Shown here: positions 49,570-58,338 of the stretch, piece by piece
Position numbering within the stretch: the stretch's first letter is position 1
Layout of the letters: every line of letters starts with the position of its first letter
Made by a program: the position numbers and the translations under genes
Notes under the pieces: model-generated
The model's database searches: none
Seen by the model: only the letters and a program-made list of their open reading frames with translations
What the model was told of the DNA's origin: nothing
Assembly (NCBI GenBank): GCA_964512985.1
Contig: CAZELI010000009.1
Span: 1-64,000 of the forward strand
Direction of reading: 5' to 3'
Length of the DNA stretch: 64,000 nt
DNA from: CAYPGT01 sp964512985
Lineage (GTDB): Bacteria > Cyanobacteriota > Vampirovibrionia > LMEP-6097

Positions 49570-51059
49570 CGCATTTCATAAATAATGAATGGATTAAAGG
49601 TTCAGGACCGCAATTCTCATCTGTCAATCCAGCTACTGGTCTTAAGATATGGGAAGGTAGAGAAGCTACTGAGTCAGAGATTAATGCAGCTATTAACGCT
49701 GCCCGTAAGGCTTTCTCTGTTTGGTCTAGATTGAGTTTAGACGATAGGCTTGGTTATTTAGAGAATTTTGTAGGGTTGGTGAAAGAACATAAAGATGAAT
49801 TAGCTCAGGCTTTATGTAAGGACACTGGTAAGGCTATCTGGGAGTGTACTTTAGAGATTAGTAGCCCTATTAGTAAACTCAGTATCTCAGTAGATGCATA
49901 TAAGGATAGAACTGGGACTTGGCTCAATGCTGAACGCTCAACGCTCAATGCACTTGCTCGCAATACAACTAAGCCTGATAGTATAGTGCGCCATAAACCT
50001 CATGGAGTAATAGCAGTCTTTGGTCCCTATAATTTCCCTGTACATACTCCGCATGGACATATATTACCTGCCTTGCTTGCTGGTAATACTTTGGTGTTTA
50101 AACCAAGTGAACTAACTCCATATATAAGTGAAGTGGTTATGAAACTCTGGCAGGAAGCTGATTTGCCAGCAGGTGTAATTAATATGGTGCAAGGTAAAGT
50201 AGGGACTGGTAAGCTACTTGCTAATCATTCTGATATAGATGGAATATTCTTCACTGGAAGTTCTCGTACTGGAACTATGTTGCATCAGAACTATGCTGGT
50301 CATCCTGGTAAGATTCTTGCTCTAGAGATGGGTGGTAATAATCCACTAGTAGTGCATGATGTTCAGGATATCCCTGCGACAGTTTATCTCATAATTCAGT
50401 CAGCGTTTATTACTGCTGGTCAACGTTGTACTTGCGCCCGTAGATTAATAATGATCGATAATCCTCGTACTTATGAGATCTTAGATCTATTGGTAGAAAC
50501 CTGCTCTAGGATTAAGATTGGTGATCCTCTAGATGCTAGTAATTTTATAGGACCCGTGATATCTGCTACTCAAGCTCAGAAGTTACTAGATGCTCAAGCT
50601 TCTCTTATTAGTAAGGGAGCTAAGCCTTTACTAGAAATGAAAAAACTTCCTATCGGAGATGCTTATCTAAGTCCTGGAATAATTGATTGTACTGATTTAG
50701 ATATAGCAGATGAAGAAAACTTCGGACCTCTACTGAAGCTCTATCGAGTGAAGAATTGGGATGCAGCTATCGCTAAAGCTAATGACACAGAATACGGTTT
50801 ATCATCTGGTCTAATTAGTGATGATGAAAAACTCTATGATGATTTCTATCAACGCATTCGTGCTGGACTAGTGAACTGGAATAATCAAATCACTGGAGCT
50901 AGTAGCGCTGCACCTTTCGGAGGTGTAGGCTGTAGCGGCAACCATAGACCTAGTGCTTATTACGCCGCTGACTATTGTGCTTATCCAGTCTCCTCTATGG
51001 AGAGTCCTATAGTTAAATTACCTGAGAAGTTGAGTCCTGGGATAATTATAAATATTTAG
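49566..51059 (+). CDS. astD: Succinylglutamic semialdehyde dehydrogenase
   Basis: AstD oxidises N-succinylglutamate semialdehyde to N-succinylglutamate with NAD+. The 497-residue aldehyde dehydrogenase has FINNEWIKGSGPQFSSVNPA, AVFGPYNFP, TGSSRTG, catalytic Glu in LALEMGGNNPL, and catalytic Cys in TAGQRCTCARRL. An unusual stretch near residues 118-140 (WLNAERSTLNALARNT) contains a short tandem-like DNA repeat also seen in dnaX. The gene overlaps astA by 4 bp. astC and astE are not in the window. Confidence 0.93.
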   Translation: MTHFINNEWIKGSGPQFSSVNPATGLKIWEGREATESEINAAINAARKAFSVWSRLSLDDRLGYLENFVGLVKEHKDELAQALCKDTGKAIWECTLEISSPISKLSISVDAYKDRTGTWLNAERSTLNALARNTTKPDSIVRHKPHGVIAVFGPYNFPVHTPHGHILPALLAGNTLVFKPSELTPYISEVVMKLWQEADLPAGVINMVQGKVGTGKLLANHSDIDGIFFTGSSRTGTMLHQNYAGHPGKILALEMGGNNPLVVHDVQDIPATVYLIIQSAFITAGQRCTCARRLIMIDNPRTYEILDLLVETCSRIKIGDPLDASNFIGPVISATQAQKLLDAQASLISKGAKPLLEMKKLPIGDAYLSPGIIDCTDLDIADEENFGPLLKLYRVKNWDAAIAKANDTEYGLSSGLISDDEKLYDDFYQRIRAGLVNWNNQITGASSAAPFGGVGCSGNHRPSAYYAADYCAYPVSSMESPIVKLPEKLSPGIIINI

Positions 51060-51601
51060 CTAGCTGATGTCTGCGCCCGTAAATGTTCTAGGAAATATTG
51101 TCCCTGATCACCAATTTTTTCTCCAGCAGTCTTTGATTCAAATGATTCATTTTGTATTTTCTTTAATTCTAATATATTCAAATTACCAAAAGTAAGATTC
51201 TGACGATATTGTTCAGAGGTGAGATTTTGAATTGAGCTTGCAATTCTACTTACTACTCTAGCAATTTGTCTTGGTACTGATTCTTTTAATTGTTTGAGAT
51301 AATCGAGTACTTCTGTGTTCGCTTTGGGAGGAGTTTTTTTAATGAACTCAAGAATTTCTGGTTCAAATAAACAGATCACCTGTTTATTTACCTTTTGAGA
51401 TTTATCGATAAGATTATTGGCGGTTGTTAGTAATTTACTTATTTCTCGATCTCGTTTAATTGGTGGTTGGACTTCGTTAGCTTCGACTGTTGTTTTAGGG
51501 CTCATTAACTTACGAAATCCTTCAGCAAGTTCTCTAGCTTGAAACCAATGTTCGATAAGAAGTTTTCTTTGATCTACAAGTGGTAAACAGTTGTTAGGCA
51601 T
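51056..51601 (-). CDS. Hypothetical helical protein
   Basis: A 181-residue protein (MPNNCLPLVDQRKLLIEHWF...) rich in helix, with a basic middle (PPIKRDREISKLLTTANNLI) and no signal peptide or membrane segment. It converges with astD (4 bp overlap) and diverges from the AAA ATPase. I do not recognise a family. Good amino-acid composition and tight packing suggest that it is real. Confidence 0.5.
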   Translation of the reverse strand: MPNNCLPLVDQRKLLIEHWFQARELAEGFRKLMSPKTTVEANEVQPPIKRDREISKLLTTANNLIDKSQKVNKQVICLFEPEILEFIKKTPPKANTEVLDYLKQLKESVPRQIARVVSRIASSIQNLTSEQYRQNLTFGNLNILELKKIQNESFESKTAGEKIGDQGQYFLEHLRAQTSAS

Positions 51602-51645
51602 GTATATTATTTTACAATGGATTATAAAACGGGTGAGAAATCATG

Positions 51646-51725
51646 CAAATCCGCAGAAATTTTGCGGATTTGTACAAAATTATAGTAAAACCATTATAGT
51701 AAAACTATAATATTTTTGGTATAAT
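51646..51725. promoter_or_regulatory. Hairpin, direct repeats and -10 box upstream of the AAA ATPase gene
   Basis: CAAATCCGCA/TGCGGATTTG (51646-51672) form a perfect stem. ATTATAGTAAAA then occurs twice with a 14-bp period (51679-51690, 51693-51704). The second copy also forms ATTATAGT-AAA-ACTATAAT. TATAAT at 51720-51725 ends 6 nt before the ATG. The arrangement looks like an operator over a promoter. Confidence 0.5.
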
Positions 51726-51731
51726 AAATAT

Positions 51732-52877
51732 ATGAACCCGTTTAGTCCAAGTAAAATTGCGGCCTATGATAATTTCGTGGGGCGTAAGCAGGAGTTAAAG
51801 GAATTAGAACTTAAGCTTTCTAGTTCTAAATCAGAACGATTACTACTATTAGCTCCGAGGCGTTTTGGTAAGACAAGTCTACTATTAAAACTTATTTCCA
51901 ATTTAACTAAGAAGAAAAATTTCATCTGCATTTATATGGATATTTTTGCTTGTAGTAATATTGATGATTTTGCAAATCACTTAGTTGAAAGTATTGTCAC
52001 AAGTCAAAATCTTAGTAGCTTAGAAAAGCTAAGTCGCTGGATCAAAACTAATTTACTAGAGTTAAGAGGTAATTTAAAAATCCAAGCTGACCTTGAAGGA
52101 CATATATCAGTTGAACCTGTTGTCTATCGTAATTATAATTCCGCTGTTAAACAAATCAGAGATGCATTTGCTGATATGGATAAATTAGGGAAAAACAAGC
52201 ATTTGATTTTATTTATTGATGAATTTCAAACCATACTTGATTGGGACAAGAAGCATCAGCTAGAAGCTGAGTTGCGCACTATTACTCAGAAGCTCGACAA
52301 CGTTAATATTGTATTCTCTGGTAGTCATTTACGTTTACTTAAGGATATTTTTGAAACTTCATCTAGACCGTTTTTTAAGCAAGTCAATAAATTTTATTTG
52401 GACAAGATTGATCCTGATGTAGTGGCTAAATGGATTCAAAGTTCTTTTAAGAAGGAGAAAATAAATATTTCTGAGTCACTCGTTATTGAGATTATAGACT
52501 TCAGTAAAAACATTCCTCAGCAATTTCAGTATATTTGTTATGAGATTTGGAATAAGGCTAAATTAAATGACATCTCGACTGTAGATAGTAAGTTTTTCAG
52601 AAATTTAATCGCAGAATTAATTATTAAAAAACAAGGTGATTTTGAGTTATTATGGAGTCAGCTTAATATTAATCAAAAAGATGTTCTTAAAGCTCTTGCT
52701 AAGAAAGAAGATGAGACTGGTCTATATAGCAAGGAGTTCTTGGTTAAATCTGGTTTAACAGCAAGCACTCTGCAAAGCTGCATCAACACACTAGAAGATA
52801 AATATCTAATAGTTAATTACAATAAATCTGTTTATATACCTGATCCTTTGTTTGAGCAGTGGATTATTGAAGGGTAA
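51732..52877 (+). CDS. AAA/STAND-type ATPase with winged helix (COG1672-like)
   Basis: The 381-residue protein starts NPFSPSKIAAYDNFVGRKQEL, the usual ATPase_2 opening, followed by Walker A in LAPRRFGKTSLLLKL and Walker B in LILFIDEFQTILDW. A helical lid and a C-terminal winged helix (LKALAKKEDE...LVKSGLTASTLQSCINTLED) end it. There is no nuclease domain. Such proteins are often expanded in archaea and host-associated bacteria; the role is unknown. It may be regulated through the upstream operator-like repeats. It converges with the M20 gene (14 bp overlap). Confidence 0.82.
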   Translation: MNPFSPSKIAAYDNFVGRKQELKELELKLSSSKSERLLLLAPRRFGKTSLLLKLISNLTKKKNFICIYMDIFACSNIDDFANHLVESIVTSQNLSSLEKLSRWIKTNLLELRGNLKIQADLEGHISVEPVVYRNYNSAVKQIRDAFADMDKLGKNKHLILFIDEFQTILDWDKKHQLEAELRTITQKLDNVNIVFSGSHLRLLKDIFETSSRPFFKQVNKFYLDKIDPDVVAKWIQSSFKKEKINISESLVIEIIDFSKNIPQQFQYICYEIWNKAKLNDISTVDSKFFRNLIAELIIKKQGDFELLWSQLNINQKDVLKALAKKEDETGLYSKEFLVKSGLTASTLQSCINTLEDKYLIVNYNKSVYIPDPLFEQWIIEG

Positions 52878-54102
52878 GAACTTCTTTAGCCCCTAACTTC
52901 ATCAAAAATAACGCACTTAATTTAGCACGTTCTACTAGTGAGTCCAGGCATACAAACTCTTTAGGTGAATGGATTTGTCCACCTCGTACGCCCATGGTGT
53001 CGATGTTCACTAGTCCAAACTCCCAGAGATTGTTACCATCACAACAGCCACCCGTATCTTTCTTCTGGATACTTTGCCCTAATTCTGTAGCACATTCAGC
53101 GATAGCGTTATAGAGATCGTCTAATTGTTTAGTTGGTATTTTAGGTTTACGATTGAGACTACCATAGAGCTTAGCTTCTATATTGTCTTGCAAATTAAGC
53201 TTGCTAATAATCTCATTGAAAGCTTTCTCGATTCTTGTAGCATCTTCAGTGCTTTCTACTCTAATATTGATTCCAAGTATAGCAAGGTCAGGGACTACGT
53301 TTAAAGAGCCTCCACCCTCGATCTTCCCAAAGTTAATAGTTACAGTATCTGAATTGAATTGATTAGCCTCATAAATAAACTCTGCTGCTGCAAGTATTGC
53401 GCTAGCTCCTTCCTTGAACTCTCTACCTACATGAGCAGCCTTGCCTCTCACTACCAGAGTAAAATTCCCCGTACCCTTTCTACGATAAGCTATAGAACCA
53501 TCACTAAGACTGGGTTCATAAATTAAAGCTAGATCGTTATTGGCAGCTAATTCTGGAAATAATTTCTGTGATCCTGGTGAGCCTATCTCCTCATCTGGAT
53601 TTATAAATACTTCCCATTGTATGTTTTTAGCATAGGGACTAGCTTCTAGTAGCTCTATAGCTTTCAGCATTACAATCAACCCCCCCTTCAAATCAGCAAC
53701 ACCAGGACCATTAAGTGTCACATCATCTATCTGAAGACAAGACTGAAAACTAGAATCTAGGGGATAGACAGTGTCCATATGTCCCATTAATAAAACTTTG
53801 TGAGCATGAGGACTAGCATTGAGCTTGCGTATTCTTAAAGCCTTTGCTAGAGCTAGTTCCACTTCATTTCCCTTAGAGTCAATAGTTAAGTGCTTAACTA
53901 ATTCAAGCTCTTCTATATCAAGCTTGAGATGTGGATATTTATTAGTAAGCATTGTAAATTGAGCTTTAATTTTCTCTAACATAGTAGAGAGACCTTTAAG
54001 GTTATAAGAATGCGAATTGATATTAGCCCAATCGACTAAGAGCCTCACCATTTCAGCGTGACTGTTTTCAACTGGTTTTAAATATTCTAGATACTCTGTC
54101 AT
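52864..54102 (-). CDS. M20-family metallohydrolase (CPG2/ArgE/DapE type)
   Basis: The 412-residue protein has the co-catalytic zinc motifs of M20: LLMGHMDTVYP (His), GPGVADLKGGLIVML (bridging Asp), INPDEEIGSPGS (catalytic Glu pair), IYEPSLSDG, and GRGGQIHSP-like GVRGGQIHSPKEF near the C-terminus (His). The dimerisation domain lies at about 200-310. It resembles carboxypeptidase G2 most. Because the AST genes are close and astE is missing, it could release succinate from N-succinylglutamate, but that is inference. Its start overlaps the stop of the methyltransferase gene by 4 bp, so they form an operon. Confidence 0.88.
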   Translation of the reverse strand: MTEYLEYLKPVENSHAEMVRLLVDWANINSHSYNLKGLSTMLEKIKAQFTMLTNKYPHLKLDIEELELVKHLTIDSKGNEVELALAKALRIRKLNASPHAHKVLLMGHMDTVYPLDSSFQSCLQIDDVTLNGPGVADLKGGLIVMLKAIELLEASPYAKNIQWEVFINPDEEIGSPGSQKLFPELAANNDLALIYEPSLSDGSIAYRRKGTGNFTLVVRGKAAHVGREFKEGASAILAAAEFIYEANQFNSDTVTINFGKIEGGGSLNVVPDLAILGINIRVESTEDATRIEKAFNEIISKLNLQDNIEAKLYGSLNRKPKIPTKQLDDLYNAIAECATELGQSIQKKDTGGCCDGNNLWEFGLVNIDTMGVRGGQIHSPKEFVCLDSLVERAKLSALFLMKLGAKEVLTLQ

Positions 54103-55499
54103 TTAGATTCTCTTGCTAACTTCTTTTCTAAGTTTTCTATTATTAGATCTAGATTATAGCTCTTAATATAGTCATACTTGCGTGCTTGCTTATAAGCTTC
54201 GATTGCTTTAACTGTATCACCAAGTATTCCATAATAATTTCCCCAGTAGATTCCTGGATAAGGAGAGTTCTTGGCAAGCTTATCAAACTCTTCTAGAACT
54301 AGTTTCATAATATCTGCTGATTCCTTATATTGGAACTTAATTAAGACCTCACGTAAATCTATATAACGATGTACTAGATTATTAGTAATGTAATGCTCTT
54401 GAAAACTAGCTTCTAAGCTTGGAAGCACGGATTTATTTTTTGTTAGAATTAATCTTGAAACTAGGCTTTCTATATGTACTTTAGTCTCTATATCTTGCTT
54501 AGAGAAGTATGTCGCTAATAGTTCAATATCAATCTCATGAGCGAGAGCATTACCCACGATCTGACAATAAGTAGATTCTAGCGGTGATATATCACAACTG
54601 AAAATAAAGCCATGGTCATCCAGAGATAGTAGCAGCTGCTGGCAAGCATGAATAGCAATATATGGATAAGGAATATAACGTTCTGGATTTGCATTTTGGT
54701 AGAATTCTTGAAAGGTATTGAAATATTTAACTTCAAGGTCACTTTCTAATTGGATTTGATAATTAATCCATCTTTCGCTCTTAATTAGATCTGTCATTAG
54801 ATTGGGATTGTTGAGCGCATCATGAATACTAGTATGCGATTCTTCAATTTTAAGTTGTAACTCTTCAAATGAATTATTACGAGTTTTACATAGAACTGTT
54901 AATGGTAATGCATCTAGAACATAATTCAGAATTACCGCTGAGATATTTTTTAGAGGGAATGCTTTACCACTAAGATCTTCTGCAGCTTGTGGGTTGAGTA
55001 GATCAAGCTTGATGAATTCGTAATCTTCTCCTAGAGTGAATCCTTCAAGCATCTTCAGTCCCTGTATCTCTTTAAGGTTCACTGTAGTGTAATCACTGAT
55101 TAATAATTTCACGCGATTAAGAATTCCTATGTCTCTTGCTGCATGTAGAAAATTCATGGAGAAATATCCCGACCCTGCTCCGCATTCAAGAATTTGTAAA
55201 CGATAATCTTGTGGATAATTTATTAGATTAGCTTTCACTAACTCTGCAAATGCTTTAGCGTTAACATAGTTGGTGTTTATATTATGAGGTACTGCTTTAT
55301 TGCCATTATTTCTACTAAAAGCTTGCACGCCTTTATTCTTATAATATTTGTTTGCGATATCCCATATTACTGACTCATTGTAGGGAGCCCAGTCTTGTAA
55401 TAATTTGTATTTGGGACCTTGATTAGGTTGTAATAAAACCATAAGTGCTTTATTCCCACGATAAAATTCATGGATATTATGTTTATTTCTAAATCTCAT
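54099..55499 (-). CDS. SAM-dependent methyltransferase-like protein with C-terminal TPR-like helices
   Basis: A 466-residue cytoplasmic protein. Residues about 85-200 contain LQILECGAGSGYFSMNFLHA, the glycine-rich SAM-binding motif I, then VKLLISDYT (motif II-like) and ISAVILNYVLDALPL (motif IV-like). This resembles MidA/NDUFAF7-type enzymes, but the match is from memory. The last 100 residues (AKNSPYPGIYWGNYYGIL, AIEAYKQARKYD) look like TPR helices for protein contacts. The 4-bp overlap with the M20 gene indicates co-expression. The substrate is unknown. Confidence 0.65.
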   Translation of the reverse strand: MRFRNKHNIHEFYRGNKALMVLLQPNQGPKYKLLQDWAPYNESVIWDIANKYYKNKGVQAFSRNNGNKAVPHNINTNYVNAKAFAELVKANLINYPQDYRLQILECGAGSGYFSMNFLHAARDIGILNRVKLLISDYTTVNLKEIQGLKMLEGFTLGEDYEFIKLDLLNPQAAEDLSGKAFPLKNISAVILNYVLDALPLTVLCKTRNNSFEELQLKIEESHTSIHDALNNPNLMTDLIKSERWINYQIQLESDLEVKYFNTFQEFYQNANPERYIPYPYIAIHACQQLLLSLDDHGFIFSCDISPLESTYCQIVGNALAHEIDIELLATYFSKQDIETKVHIESLVSRLILTKNKSVLPSLEASFQEHYITNNLVHRYIDLREVLIKFQYKESADIMKLVLEEFDKLAKNSPYPGIYWGNYYGILGDTVKAIEAYKQARKYDYIKSYNLDLIIENLEKKLARESK

Positions 55500-55509
55500 T
55501 TTTTGTTAT

Positions 55510-55589
55510 GGTTCCGCGCCTTCCGCGCGGTTGTCCTGCGGACTGCTAATTAGCCGCGCGCAGCGCAACCGCCGCGCAGCGGCGGAACC
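55510..55589. repeat. GC-rich palindromic repeat (family 3), full unit
   Basis: GGTTCCGCGC...GCGCGGTTG at the left pairs with GCGCAACCGCCGCGC...GGCGGAACC at the right, around CTGCTAATTAGC. Its right part matches 18923-18960 nearly exactly. It lies between the divergent methyltransferase and pheT genes. Confidence 0.82.
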
Positions 55590-55658
55590 CACCCCATCCT
55601 GAATAGGATTCTTAAATAAATACAAGCTGAGTAGTTACGCGTTATTATATTATTCAGT

Positions 55659-58157
55659 ATGAAACTCTCCTATAACTGGCTACAAGACTTTGTTGATTTA
55701 AATGATATTAAACTAGACGACTTAGTTGAAAAAATGACCATGCAGGCTTTTGAAGTAGAGTCAGTAGAAGCTATAGGAAATATTTTGGGTGATGATGTGG
55801 TGCTTGGAGAAATACGTGAGATTGCGAAGCATCCTGACGCAGATAAATTACAAGTAACACAAACTTGCATTGGTTATAACGCAGATGGTTCTGAAAACAT
55901 TCAACAAATAGTTTGCGGCGCAAGCAATATTAAAGTCGGGCAAAAAATACCTGTGGCAACTATTGGGGCTGAAGTTACTAATCGTCATGATGGTTCAAAA
56001 TTACAAATTAAGAAGTCCAAAATCAGAGGCGTAGAAAGTTGTGGAATGCTCTGCTCGCCTGATGAGCTGGGTTTAAGTGAGGCTGCTATTAAATCTATTA
56101 AAGAGAAACAAGGTGATGGTATTTATGTGCTGGCTGACCAAACTAATAAACTTGGTACCGCTATTAATAAGGTACTAAATCAAAATATAGATTATGTATT
56201 AGAAGTAGGGGCTCGTAGTAATAGAGGCGATGCGCTTTCGGTTTTTGGGCAAGCTAGAGAGATTGCTGCAGTTGCTGGTAAGTCACTACAGGCTAAAACT
56301 ATCTCAGAGAAAGACTTTCAGTTCGATGAGAGTGTTAGATCTATAGAACCGAGAATCGCTGATGACGCTAAAAGGGATTGTTCATTGTTTTATACTGTAG
56401 CAGTAGAAGGTATTGAGATTAAAGAGTCACCAGCATGGTTGCAAGAGCGTATCAATGCTATGGGTACTAAGTCTATTAATAACGTAGTAGACATTAGTAA
56501 CTATGTGCTACTAGAACTCGGTCAGCCAATGCATTTCTACGATAGAGAGAAAATTAATGGTAACTATCTAGAAGTGCGTAGAGCTAAGACTGGAGAGAAG
56601 TTAACTACTTTAGAAGAGAAAACTTATGATCTCAATGAAACTAACTTAGTCATAGCTGATGCTAAGGGACCAAGCTCACTTGCTGGAGTAATGGGTGGTT
56701 TAGATTCATCGATCAATGACCAAACCAAGAACATCGTAATAGAAGTAGCGATATTCAATCCTGCTACAGTACGTAAGAGTGCTAGAGCTGCTGGCGTAGA
56801 GTCTGAGTCTAAGAGAAGGTTTGAACGTGGTGTAGATAAGTCATTCTCTAAGCTTGCTTTACTTAGAGCCTTAGAGTTATTAGTAAAGCTTGCGACCAAA
56901 GAAGGTTCTAAGCTCAAGATAGGTAAGATACTTATGGCAGGCTCAGAAGAGATCACTGAGAAAACAGTTAAGCTCAGAAGTGGACAAGTCAAACGTTTAC
57001 TAGGCATAGATATAGATTCAGAGTTGATAGTGCAGTTACTTTCTAGATTAGGAATACAACAAGTACAAGGTCACGATTTAGAGTTCTCTATTCCAAGCTA
57101 TAGACAGCTAGATATCAGTCGGGAAGTGGATCTTATAGAGGAGCTTGGTAGGCTCTACGGCTTTAATAATATTCCTATGCAAACTCCAGCGACTAGTGTC
57201 TCTGCTCAGTCAAATCTACAGAAACAAATTCAAACTAAGGAAAAGATCATGGAAACTTTTATTGCTTCAGGATTCTCCGAAGCTCGCCTGAGTAGTTTGA
57301 TTGGGGATTCATTAATAGCCTTAGATGCTATGAGCCCTGAATTGATTGCAAGTAAATCAGCGCAAGCTAGTTACATTGAGATGGACAATCCGCTTTCACG
57401 CGAGCATCGCTCACTGCGTAAGTCTATGCTACCAGGCTTGATTCAAGCTGCTAGTAGAAATTATGCTTATGATAGATCTATCGATATTAAATTATTTGAA
57501 CTCGGTAAAACTTATTATTATTCAGGTAATGCTATAGAAGACTCTAAGCTTGCAGCCATCTTAGTTCAAGTAGAACCAGATTGGACTCAAGCTAAACCTA
57601 AAACCATGGCAGAGAACTTCTTCTATTTTAAATCTATAATCGAGAATCTCTATCCTAGAGCGAAGTTTAGTTCGATTAAGAACTCTAATACTAGCTTGGT
57701 GCATCCAGGGATATCTGCTCTCGTTTCACAAGATGGACGTACTATCGGTCTCATTGCTAAACTACATCCTAGTATTACTAAGGAATGGGACTTACCTGAT
57801 GAAAGCTATATTATGGAGCTTGATCATCCGAAGCTTCAGGAAACTAAGTTTAAACCTATTGCTAGTACACCAATCGTGGAAAGAGATATAACAGTAGATA
57901 GTTCTGATGATATAGATGTTCAAGTGATTCAGGATCTAATGCAGAAGAAATTATCTAAGAATCTTCGTGAGATTAAATTAGTAAGCTTATTTAGAAGATC
58001 AGTAAAAGATGCTACTGATACTAGACCTAAGAGTTCTACCTTTAGACTTAAATTCCAATCTGATACTGAGACTCTTAGCGGGGAACTTATAGATCAGGAT
58101 GTGGAAAAGCTTAAACAAGCTTTAGAGAAAGAGTTAGGCGTTGGGTTTCGAGTATAA
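55659..58157 (+). CDS. pheT: Phenylalanyl-tRNA synthetase beta subunit
   Basis: PheT forms the alpha2-beta2 PheRS that charges tRNA-Phe. The 832-residue protein starts MKLSYNWLQDFVDL and has the EMAP-like tRNA-binding domain (about 40-160: HPDADKLQVTQ, CGASNIKVGQKIPVA), the B3/B4 editing domain, B5 (about 415-490), a synthetase-like core (MDNPLSREHRSLRKSMLPGLI) and the C-terminal FDX-ACB domain (PIVERDITV... to LGVGFRV). The length is normal. pheS is not adjacent, so the two subunits are encoded apart. TATATT lies 7 nt before the ATG. Confidence 0.96.
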   Translation: MKLSYNWLQDFVDLNDIKLDDLVEKMTMQAFEVESVEAIGNILGDDVVLGEIREIAKHPDADKLQVTQTCIGYNADGSENIQQIVCGASNIKVGQKIPVATIGAEVTNRHDGSKLQIKKSKIRGVESCGMLCSPDELGLSEAAIKSIKEKQGDGIYVLADQTNKLGTAINKVLNQNIDYVLEVGARSNRGDALSVFGQAREIAAVAGKSLQAKTISEKDFQFDESVRSIEPRIADDAKRDCSLFYTVAVEGIEIKESPAWLQERINAMGTKSINNVVDISNYVLLELGQPMHFYDREKINGNYLEVRRAKTGEKLTTLEEKTYDLNETNLVIADAKGPSSLAGVMGGLDSSINDQTKNIVIEVAIFNPATVRKSARAAGVESESKRRFERGVDKSFSKLALLRALELLVKLATKEGSKLKIGKILMAGSEEITEKTVKLRSGQVKRLLGIDIDSELIVQLLSRLGIQQVQGHDLEFSIPSYRQLDISREVDLIEELGRLYGFNNIPMQTPATSVSAQSNLQKQIQTKEKIMETFIASGFSEARLSSLIGDSLIALDAMSPELIASKSAQASYIEMDNPLSREHRSLRKSMLPGLIQAASRNYAYDRSIDIKLFELGKTYYYSGNAIEDSKLAAILVQVEPDWTQAKPKTMAENFFYFKSIIENLYPRAKFSSIKNSNTSLVHPGISALVSQDGRTIGLIAKLHPSITKEWDLPDESYIMELDHPKLQETKFKPIASTPIVERDITVDSSDDIDVQVIQDLMQKKLSKNLREIKLVSLFRRSVKDATDTRPKSSTFRLKFQSDTETLSGELIDQDVEKLKQALEKELGVGFRV

Positions 58158-58173
58158 GGGATTGTCAAGTTCC

Positions 58174-58282
58174 GTCATCCTGAGGGAGGGCGAAGCCCGA
58201 CCGTAAGGATCCACTCTTATTAATAGACTATTCGTAGTAGTGGATCCTGACGTCGCAACCTACGGTTGCTCCTCAGGATGAC
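58174..58282. repeat. Family 1 palindromic element (inverted)
   Basis: Left cassette GGGCGAAGCCC, right cassette GCAACCTACGGTTGC. Its loop (CTTATTAATAGACTATTCGTAG) is close to the reverse complement of the loop at 9465-9573. It begins 16 nt after the pheT stop. Confidence 0.92.
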
Positions 58283-58338
58283 AACAGGCTACGTTTAGGA
58301 TGATTACAGATGAGTATTCTGATGTTAATATATAAACT

